Shown here piece after piece: positions 55,854 to 64,000 of a stretch of 64,000 bases of DNA (its first letter is position 1; every line of letters starts with the position of its first letter). The notes under the pieces were generated by a model. It saw nothing but the letters and a program-made list of their open reading frames with translations, had not been told where the DNA came from and searched no databases. Origin of the DNA: Diphasiastrum complanatum (lineage: Eukaryota > Streptophyta > Lycopodiopsida > Lycopodiales > Lycopodiaceae); assembly GCA_029204225.1 (NCBI GenBank), contig CM055111.1:3037029-3101028 (forward strand), written 5' to 3'. A program made the translations under genes and the position numbers.

Positions 55854-57071
55854 TGGTATTGGTTCACTATGGCTCAACACTAATGGTAGAGACAAACGAC
55901 TCAAAGATGTTCTGTTCGTGCCTACGCAGCAGCAGGACTTGCTACTAGTGGCAAGAATAGCTGATGCAGGGATGCGTGTAATGTTCTCAAACGAAGCATG
56001 CAACGTTGCTGATGTAAATACCAGTACACTTATCACTCAAAATAGAAAAAAGAACAACCTGTATCACTTGAAGGTACGCCTACCTGTAGATCAAGTGCAT
56101 CAGACTCATGGTGATTCGCCAGATACTCTATGGCATAGGAGACTATGCCATATGAGTTCAATGACACTATATCAAGCAAGCCATCATGGAGCAATCACAG
56201 GGGTGAGCATCTCGAATGCAACCAATTCGATGGCCTGTGATGCATGTATGAAGGGTAAGATGTCACGTACTCATTTTGTCAAAGACTCCTATAGAACTAC
56301 AAAGATTCTGGATCTTGTACATTCAGACATCTGTGGACCTTTCAACATGATCTCAGTAGGAGGCTCAATGTATTATATAACCTTTATTGATGATTACAGT
56401 AAATTTGCCAGAGTCTACTTTATTCATAATAAATCAGCAGCATTTGACAAGTTCACGGAGTATGTGAACTGGGCAGAAAGATACACTAGAAATAAAGTGA
56501 AGGAGATCAGAATAGATCGGGGTGGAGAATACATCTCAAACCGATTCACTGATTTCTACAATGATTGTGAAATCATTCACAGAAGAACTCCATCTTATAC
56601 ACCGCAGCACAACGGTGTTGTAGAAAGAAAGAACATGACTCTAATGGAAGTTGTCAGGTGCATGATGGCCTATTCGAAGGCTCCAAGGGTGTTGTGGGCT
56701 GAAGCAGTAGCTACAATTGCTTACATTCAGAACAAGACATGAAAATCTGGTGTTCCTCACACGACACCACACGAATTATGGTGGGGTAGAAAACCCAATT
56801 TGACTCACATCCGAATCTTTGGTTGTGCAGCTTATGCACACGTTCCTGATAAGCTTCGAAAGAAACTTCATGAGAAAGCTAAACAAGGATATCTTGTAGG
56901 ATATGACAATCATTTGTCATACTACATAGTCTATATGCTAGAGACAAACACAATAAAGACAGTCGGAGATGTCAAATTTGATGAGAGCATAACAATGGCC
57001 AACGGTGATCCTATCAGTTATGAAGTCCTTGGAAGACAGTACTATGAATTACCAACTATGACAGAGGGAGC
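55854..57071 (+). pseudogene. Copia G: protease end and integrase
   Basis: A 274-codon frame plus its continuation past TGA 56740 encodes the protease end (LKDVLFVPTQQQDLLLVARI), the pre-integrase motif LWHRRLCHMSSMTLYQ with CDACMKGKMS (HHCC zinc site), and the integrase core: LVHSDICGPF, YITFIDDYSKFARVYF, HNGVVERKNMTLMEVV (D, D, E present). Then NLTHIRIFGCAAYAHVPDKL and GYLVGYDNHL. A different copia lineage from element C. Only one in-frame stop breaks about 400 codons, so it is relatively well preserved, but the RT is cut off where repeat B begins at 57072. Confidence 0.88.
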
Positions 57072-57695
57072 TAGCTTTCAGCTCTTAGTTTGACGAAAAG
57101 ACACAAAGCAAAAATGTTTGTGAACATTCTGACGAAAAGACACGAACGTGAAATGTTCGTGAAAGAAAAATGTTCGTGATACAACAGGAGAAAGTTAGAC
57201 GACGTGAAAGTCAAATGACTCAAAGCGACACCTTTTGACCTTCACGCTCCAAAGGATTATGAAGATCACGCAAGTACCATGAAGTACAAAAATCCTTATC
57301 TGATATGATGATGTCAACGGAAGAACATTAGGACGTGCCTAATCCACCTCTCTTGTAATCCATGATTAGTTATAGATTGTTTAATCTATCTAATCAGATA
57401 TGCTACTCTGAATGTATGCAATTACTAGATGTATAAAATACATACAGTAGTAGATAGAAAATATACTGAATAGAAGTCCGCCTGTGAGCAAGACAATTTT
57501 GTAAGCAGGATCTACAGAGATCCAAGAAGTCTGCTAGTAAGCGAGACACTACTCCTGAGATAACACTATTCTCTCTCACGCTAGTGCGTTGTGTGGGCCT
57601 ATCATACAACCCTCGAAATCAAGAGGATCAATAGATGATACTATAGCTATTACGCACATATCACTCTCAATTTTGTCTAATGAACTACTGTCTGC
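57072..57695 (+). repeat. LTR-like repeat family B, plus orientation
   Basis: From TAGCTTTCAGCTCT it matches the reverse complement of 60441-61087 to AATGAACTACT, including ACGAAAAGACACGAA, GTTCGTGATACAACAG, TTCACGCTCCAAAGG and CTATAACTAATCATGGATT-type blocks. About 620 bp. It lacks the first 30-40 bp found in the minus copy. It joins copia G integrase at its left edge, so either it is a recombined LTR or an insertion into pol. Confidence 0.7.
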
Positions 57696-58083
57696 TATCG
57701 CATGTGTATCTCACACTGGTTCAGTTTTATTGAATGTTGTATTAATCTATAACGTTAATCAGCAGTGCCTGTTTACTTTCTAGAGGATTGTAGGAATGAT
57801 ATAATAGGCAATGACTAGCAATCATATCTGAAATACATCCAAATTATTTTCGTTCGTGATTAATTTGATTTCGCTTTAGCAATGTCAATATCAGACTCGT
57901 TCAAATTTCACTTCGTTTCACCTAGTTTCACTTCATTTTGTTTCAAAGCTTGATTGATATTTGCAATTTGCATTCCATCATCATTTTTGCATTACTGCAC
58001 ACTCAAGATGTGAAATGGTGATTCACTACAGAATCACGTTAACCAGTTTAACAATCTCGTGCAATAGATGGCAAATGGCGGAT
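57696..58083 (+). other. No gene; probable element leader
   Basis: AT-rich, with repeated TTTCACTTCGTTTCACCTAG-like phrases near 57905-57945. It precedes a copia gag, so it could be leader sequence. No PBS was recognised. Confidence 0.4.
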
Positions 58084-59022
58084 CAACCATCGACGATCAA
58101 GATGCAATTATGAAATTGTTATCAAGCTTGCCTTCTACATATAAAAACTAGGTGATGATCATATCGACACACTCAAATTTAACTCTCACTAGAGTTATCA
58201 CTATGTTGTTGCAAGAAGATAATCGAAGAAGTCAAGACACCTCTTCGACTTCATCATCTCACACTCTATATGTCAATAAAGGTTCTAAGCGACAGAAGAA
58301 GAAAAGCTCTAAGCAGTCCACATTGAATCAGAAGCCGACACAGAGTCAAGAGCAATTATCAAATCCACAGTCAAAGAAGAAGAAGTTCTACAAGTATTGC
58401 AAATGAAGTAATCATGAGATTTAGGGTTGCAGAACTCTAAAAGAAAAGAATGCCAATAACCAACCAGATCAATAGGCGAATGTAGTCGTAGTATCATCTC
58501 AATCTCCTACAATCAACATGGACGAAGGAGCGTTTATGATCAAAGACCAAAAGACGCAAGTTGATAATTTCTTGTTTCTAAATTCGGGAGCTACTCAATA
58601 TATGACCAATCATCACGAGCATTTTCACTCCTATATGCCTTGCAGTACAAAGAAATTAGTTCATGTTGGTGGCGATAGCACACATACTATCAAAGGTGAA
58701 GGCACTATAAGATTGAAGCTCCAACATGATCAAATCAAACCACTATCAAATATTTTGTATGTACCTAAACTCTCAATGAATCTGTTATCAGTAAGTAGAA
58801 TTACTGATTTAGGTCATAGGGTAGAGTTTGAGTCTAGTCGATACCGAATTATCGATAGGACAAGTAAGATCCTTGCACTCAGCAAGAGGCATGGATACTT
58901 ACATAGACTGACTCATTGTTATTCCGATAGAAGTCAAGCCTTGAAGACCTCTGTTCTTATCAATAAGGCATTACTTTGGCATTATAGATTAGGACACTTG
59001 AATCATACATCTTGTTAGATTT
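58084..59022 (+). pseudogene. Ty1/copia gag C-terminus, protease and pre-integrase
   Basis: Gag end: AIMKLLSSLPSTYKN, a stop at 58150, ITMLLQEDNRRSQDTSS, and a K-rich linker. The zinc knuckle is ruined (first Cys is Tyr; two stops at 58406 and 58423). The protease frame 58518-59018 has FLNSGATQYMTNHHEHF, with N in place of the catalytic Asp, and NILYVPKLSMNLLSVSRI. It ends with the pre-integrase start LLWHYRLGHLNHTS and breaks. The codon pattern and motifs place it near copia F (11343-12374) rather than element C. Confidence 0.82.
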
Positions 59023-59209
59023 GACAATTTTCACCTTGATTAAGTTATTTGCTTGATATGTATGTGGATCCACACGTGTGATGACCTATCCACATGTGTG
59101 AAAATGCATGTGCAAAGTTCAGATTTATTGTACATAGCTTTCATATGAGACAAATTTCAAATCTCCTAATTTCTAGGAGGTTAAAAGCATGGTTTGGTGG
59201 TGGACTTTC
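59023..59209. other. Short LTR-like remnant with two palindromes
   Basis: It contains CACACGTGTG at 59071-59080 and the variant CACATGTGTG at 59091-59100. AAAAGCATGGTTTGGTGGT at 59184 is close to the reverse complement of 4258-4277, so it may be an inverted fragment of the LTR remnant in the duplicated block. Confidence 0.45.
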
Positions 59210-59771
59210 TGTCATGTGCTGCATGTAATTAACCCATGATCTTACTAATGAATTGCCAAATATAGCCATGGAGCTAAATTAGATTAGAACTAGTCAATAG
59301 GACATTTAAGAAAGTGGTTCGAACAACCTCGCTAGAATTGAAAATAGCGGAATTGTAATAATGGTTGTAAGGCCCAATTTAGCTAAATAGGGCCCCAAAA
59401 TTATAGTAGATGCACAAATAACCACTATAAATAGCTGAGGTCATGCTAAATTTGGAGGCTATTGTTCATTTTGTAATTTTGAGTTTTAAGAGATCTTGGA
59501 GCTTCTCTTGGAGAGCTTTCTTGATAGAGAAAATGGTTCATGTGCTTAAAATCACATGAGAGCTATGATCATGCTCTAGAGTCTGGCCCTATCTTGTGAA
59601 TGATCAATAATCATGAATAAAGATACCTTACTTTGCCTATTTTGGTAAAGTTTTGCTACTTTTAGCTATCTTCTTGATTTTTAACTAGTTTCTTGATTTC
59701 TTGCATTTCCATTGTAATTTGATGTTTAATAAATGGATTAGATGTTTGAATGCTAAGTTTGGCACATGACA
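59210..59771 (+). repeat. LTR family A, 5' LTR (copy 3)
   Basis: 562 bp from TGTCATGTGC to GCACATGACA with the same ends and TATAAATAG box. The sequence just downstream, TTTTTGTATCATTGC, resembles a decayed TGGTATCAGAGC PBS, which fits a 5' LTR. Flanking 5-mers (CTTTC and ATTTT) are not a target duplication, again consistent with one end of a longer element. Confidence 0.82.
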
Positions 59772-60440
59772 ATTTTTGTATCATTGCATTAGATCCTTTC
59801 TCCATCAAATTTGGTGGATTTTGTTAAATTTGGTTGAGTTTCTTGTTTAAGCTTTCTTGATTTAAGATTTGATTCAGTTATTGACTACATAATTCTCGTT
59901 TTTTTGTGTAGTTTCTTGTTGTAGATCATTATATCTGTCCTTTAGCTTTTTGGAGGTACTGAGATTTCCTAATTTGGAGCTATAATGACTAAGTTATGGC
60001 CATTTTTGTGTTTTCTTTCCAATTTTAGCTAGTTGTAGTTTTCAACAGTCTATTTTTCCCATTTTGGCTAACTTTTTGGCCAAACTTTCTGACTGTAATT
60101 CTGTAAGATTGTAGATCTCACTCTTAGCTTAAATCTGAGCCACTTTGCAGCCAATTTGGTTGAAAATTGAGGGAGATATGACAAATCTTGTGGAAGAGGT
60201 CAAATTCTAATTTGAGTAGAGAATTTGGGAGAGAAGCACTTCAATTCTTCATTCTTGAAGTTTTACTTCCTTGTAAATTTTTTCCCATTTCTTCATTTTG
60301 AAGATTTTGCCAACTCATTTTAAAAAAAAATCAGCCTTGACCCTAAAGGCCTAATCTAACTTACCCTAACCCTAAAGCCCCAACCTAAATCTACTCTCTC
60401 TTCACACTAGTTCTCTCTCTCCATGCCATCATTAGTAGTT
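59772..60440 (+). other. Family A leader-like region
   Basis: T-rich DNA without an ORF, as expected of an untranslated leader. CCCTAACCCTAAAG near 60364-60377 is telomere-repeat-like. It is interrupted at about 60441 by repeat B in inverted orientation, so gag of this family A copy is not present. Confidence 0.55.
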
Positions 60441-61113
60441 CATTCAAGATCAGACAAAATTGAGAGTGATATGTGCATAATAGCTACAGTATCATCTATA
60501 GATCCTCTTGATTTTGAGCGCTGTATGACAAACCCACACATCGCATTAGCGTGAGAGAAAATAGCGTTCTCTCATGAGTAGCATCTCGCTTACTAGCGGA
60601 CTTCTTGGATCTCTGTAGATCCTGCTTACAAAATTACCTCGCTCATAGGCGAACTTCTATTCTGTATATGTTTTATCTGCTACTGTATGTATTTTATACA
60701 TCTAGTAATTGCATACATTTAGAGTAGCATATCTGATTATATAGATTAAACAATCTATAACTAATCATGGATTACAAGAGAGGTGAGTTAGGCACGTCCT
60801 AACGTTCTTCCGCTGATGTCATCATATCAGATCATGGTTTTTTGTACTTCATGGTACTTGCATGATCTTCCTGATCCTTTGGAACGTGAAGGTCAAAAGG
60901 TGTCATGAAGATTTTTGTGTCGCTTCGAGTCGTTTGACTTTCACGTCGTCTGACTTTCTTCTGTTGTATCACGAACATTTTTCTTTCATGAACATTTCGC
61001 ATTCCTATCTTTTCGTCAGGATGTTTGCGAACATTTTTGCTTCGTGTCTTTTCGTCAAACTGAGAGCTGAAAGCTAGCAAAGCTTTGGTAATAGAAACGT
61101 TTTGTTTCTTCAT
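60441..61113 (-). repeat. LTR-like repeat family B, minus orientation
   Basis: The minus strand begins TGAAGAAACAAAACGTTTC at 61113 and matches 57072-57695 along its length, plus the first block also seen at 1143. A 93-codon minus-strand ORF (61113-60832) arises from the CGAAA-rich start and is shared in part by the copy at 995-1309, so it is probably not a gene. With 57072-57695 it forms a large inverted pair about 2.7 kb apart. Confidence 0.7.
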
Positions 61114-62878
61114 AAAGAATTTTCTTTAGAAGAGCAACTTGGAAGTCACGTCCTGTAGTGCAGGCATTCCAAAAGGAGCCGGGGACCACGACTTAGCTTA
61201 TCGACTTTCAACAATTGTTGTCCGAGCCCACTGGACATACAAGTAGCCAACTTGCCAACAAAGATCAAACTTAACTAACTCGAAGGTCTGGCACCAATGT
61301 TGAGATCCAACCTAGCGCCATGCCAGATTGGGGGTCTTGAGTGACATGGGTAACTTCCCTCCAAGCAAGCTGCTTGACTTACATCAAACTCAACCAACTT
61401 GAAGCTTCGTTACAAACGAGTAATATTCATTCCAAGCAAGTCGTCTAACTTACATCAAACTTAACCAACTCAAAGCTTCGTCACGAGTAGTGGAAGCCAA
61501 CCTAGCACCATGACAGACTGGACAACCATAAATAGGTAACTTCCACCCAAGCAAGCCATCCAACTCAGCCAACAGGTTAGAGTCCATTTTCCATGAGTCA
61601 ACCAATTCACATTCATGCAAGGAACACTAAGGACCATAAGCCATGACAGATATGGCAACAACCAGTTTCTGGACCAAATGGTCCTGACGACATACCGCTG
61701 GCATCTTGGGATACGACCCACAACTATGTGCCAGATCAAACAGATCTGAAGCGTTTTATAACTGGCACTTTTATCAAACATTGAAACCTAGAAGGTAATC
61801 AAAGTTAGTCTGAGAAAAATCCCACTTTATTAAAAAATATGAGAAGGTTACATTTCAAGTGTGTGACCGACCCTAGTCTCCAGGGCACTGGCATGCAAAG
61901 AGGAGTGCCAGGTAGACATTCTAGCAAGAGGAGCTGAGACTTGGTTGGAGCTCGCTTTGAGTCACAACCTGTATCCCCCTATAGTTATGGTGAGATTTGC
62001 AACCCTCCCTCACATCAAGTGCTCAATCCAAGTTGATAAAGCACATGTTTCTCTCTCTAGAATTTTCTTTCTCTAGAATTTATTGATCTCCAGACTTCCT
62101 TAAATCATGCCTAGATCGTGTGAGGTGATTGCACATCGATCCGAGCTCTCTGGACCTCACTAGATCCGATCAAAGTTTTTAAGCCATAGGAATTTGGCAC
62201 CGGTTGGATTATGGTCTCAGTGGCATCGGGAGCGGCGCTGGCAGCGAGAATAATGTTCGCACTAGTGGCGCCGAGAGTAAATCTTGCACTGGAAGCTAGC
62301 TTTTAAACATCCACACCACCTCTACAAGATTTGATGTCCTCATCAGATGTTAGATTAGTACAAAGGTGTCTCCCAATTATACTTAACTACTATTATGCTA
62401 CATGGCATACTACTCAATTTATTGGCCACTTTCATTAATATTGTAGTTGGCACACCACAAGTAGGAGGCTCAACTCTTTATATTGAAAAATACATAACTT
62501 GAAACTCACTTTGTCTGGGAAAAGCGTAGATTTCATATCACTTACGTAAAACTCGAAAACCTTATTGACTAGTGATAGAGGCTTGCTGAAATATCCACCC
62601 TTGTCACTTTTGCCCTTGACTTTGGAACTCCTTTGAGCTCCGGATTTGTCCTTTTCGGAGTTTGTGTCTAGCTCCCTGAGCTCCAGATTTGATCGTTTCC
62701 ACGCAAGTTTCAAGGCTCCCTAAGCCAAAGGATTTATTGTTTACTGTCCGATTTGTGGTCCACTTGGTGTCTTCTTGCTTTGCACTTTGACTTCTCTCCT
62801 TGTCCCAACTTGATTCTTGCTTTCTTCCATTTGGCTCTTTAAGGTAGGCATTGATTTGAATACTATGCAATGCACTTC
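61114..62878. other. No recognisable gene; short tandem duplication
   Basis: Near 61361-61490 a unit of about 70 bp is repeated: CCAAGCAAG-CG/GC-CT-ACTTACATCAAACT, AACCAACT and AAGCTTCGT-ACRA. A 103-codon minus-strand ORF (61470-61781) has W-rich composition without a domain. Minus-strand ORFs at 62435-62915 are K/S/Q-rich and not recognised. Confidence 0.45.
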
Positions 62879-63230
62879 TCACTTGTCTCAAAGTAGCTAT
62901 CTTTGAACCAAACAAATATCACCATTGACTTGGCCTTAGGTGGTCGAGAGTCGGATGGTTGCACCAGTCTAATCCGAATACAAACTATCCCTTTGCATTT
63001 GTTTGAAGCACCATGTCTCTTGCGCAAAAACATGACTTTCACAATTCTGTCACTGCTTAGTTGCCTTACACTCAAAACAGGGAGTGTACATCTCGCTTGG
63101 CTTCGAGTAGCTGTCTTTGAACCAGACATATGCACCCAGAGTTTGCACTAGCCCGATTCCAATACAAAATGTCCCTTAGCATTCATTAGAAGTACCATGT
63201 CTCTCGTGCAAAACTTAACTTTCACAATTC
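62879..63230. repeat. Diverged direct repeat, period about 220 bp
   Basis: Two segments, about 62888-63048 and 63104-63225, share AGTAGCT-TCTTTGAACCA, AATACAAA-TRTCCCTT-GCATT, GAAG-ACCATGTCTCT-GTGCAAAA and CTTTCACAATTC in order. The identity is moderate. It may reflect duplicated exons on the minus strand or a duplicated non-coding unit; no domain supports the first. Confidence 0.6.
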
Positions 63231-64000
63231 CTTTGTTGATTGACACTCAACACAAGTCAACGTACTCATTATGTCTCCTCATCATTACTTGTCCAGGAAA
63301 AGCCTATTAAAAACCTTTCTTTCCACAACAATAACTTGTCAACATATTAGATCCAAAGTTCGCCCCTCTCCTTGTGGGAGTATGGCTAGGTCACCTTGAA
63401 TTTGCCCTCATTTTTTATCAACTTTTATTCAAAATTTGCACCAAGACAGGGTGTGTGTGATAGTTTTTCCCCCACTTCTGAAAATCAGCTGATTGAACTT
63501 TAGAGTAGAATTCTCGGATAAAAGTTTTTCGAACACTTTTCTTTTCATCCTCTACGATTATGGCTTGATCTAACTTGTTGCCAATCTCTGAAGAGGATCC
63601 TAGTCTTTCCCCTTTGAGGAAAATACTCAATTAAAATTGGATATCACCCATGCTCACAATGAGTTTCAATTCAGAAGGTAGCCATCCCAATGAAGACCAG
63701 TTGCTCCAGAGAAGATCTCCCCTAAAATTGCCCTTTTCAACTTTTGACTTCATGCTTGCGTCTGGTGGGTGTTGTCGCAAATGAAAACTAACCTAAGTAA
63801 TAGGCTAGCCATCCATCCTTTGCAAATATTGAGTTGTTTCTATCAAAATTCGGTGATGTAGCAGAAATGAGTTCTGACACAAGAGTAGAACGTAGTATCT
63901 CGATGGGAATCGAACAATCGGTTTCAAAGATAGAGGTCCAAAATCCAAATCTGGATCGCGATACTAGTAGTGGAAACTTACAACGGACAGTTGTGGATCA
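63231..64000. other. No recognisable gene at right edge
   Basis: Only short frames without motifs (for example the 70-codon minus-strand ORF 63418-63630, charged and unrecognised). The window ends inside this region. Confidence 0.45.

Noticed and set aside
59205-59776. Family A LTR at 59210 as a solo LTR
   Set aside because: Flanking 5-mers do not match and a decayed PBS-like sequence follows, so a 5' LTR of a disrupted element fits better.
61470-61781. 103-codon minus-strand ORF rich in Trp
   Set aside because: No motif, no codon or context support; it overlaps a tandemly duplicated non-coding stretch.
1-64000. CRISPR arrays, rRNA or tRNA genes, bacterial operons
   Set aside because: No regularly spaced repeats with unique spacers, no recognisable rRNA or tRNA sequence, and introns plus LTR elements show a plant nuclear genome.

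Overview
The window is nuclear DNA of a land plant, made almost entirely of nested, broken and duplicated LTR retrotransposons. Evidence for a plant: several primer-binding sites complementary to initiator tRNA-Met (TGGTATCAGAGC or close variants), Ty1/copia and Ty3/gypsy gag/pol of plant type, AT-rich flanks, GT-AG introns in a receptor-like kinase remnant, and telo-box motifs. The species cannot be fixed from the sequence; a non-seed plant (bryophyte, lycophyte or fern) is only a guess. No rRNA, tRNA or CRISPR was seen, and no intact host gene.

Layout. 1-1141: Ty3-type gag-protease relic. 1142-1935: LTR fragments of families B and C. 1936-3784: unknown coding-like relic, then the 3' end and LTR of family A. 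3785-5762: 183-bp tandem repeat and copia integrase/RT relic. 5765-8171: Ty3-type element that has lost its pol, with its 3' LTR. 8221-11232: tandem duplication and a probable copia LTR with PBS. 11343-17700: two copia gag-protease relics, a second copy of the family A tail and LTR, and a copia pol relic; 13329-17290 is a second copy of 2585-5762. 17806-19727: Ty3 RT/RNase H fragments in opposite orientations (a hairpin) and a minus-strand LTR. 19770-20210: LINE RT relic. 22578-23413: last three exons of a receptor-like kinase. 26158-35905: minus-strand copia element interrupted by a 7,051-bp element D with identical 5-bp target duplications. 35944-38138: fragments of two further copia 3' ends. 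38139-43479: near-complete element E. 43480-50900: AT-rich, poorly coding DNA with a possible host exon cluster, old copia/Ty3 scraps and a GC-rich island. 50930-55853: element C. 55854-61113: copia G, family B repeats in inverted orientation, copia gag-protease and a family A 5' LTR. 61114-64000: no recognisable gene, some tandem duplications.

Biological theme. Several elements keep gag (and often protease) but have lost or replaced integrase/RT: D (gag plus an unknown coiled-coil ORF region), E (gag-protease plus a 564-codon ORF with a catalytically altered RT-like core), the family A copy at 12375-14528 (gag-protease fused to an unknown tail), and the Ty3 element at 5765-8171. The window reads as a community of non-autonomous, Gag-encoding retroelements that would depend on enzymes supplied by relatives. 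Elements D and E are the best preserved.

Limits. All family assignments come from reading motifs by eye. Percent identities, insertion ages and homology of the unknown ORFs were not computed.
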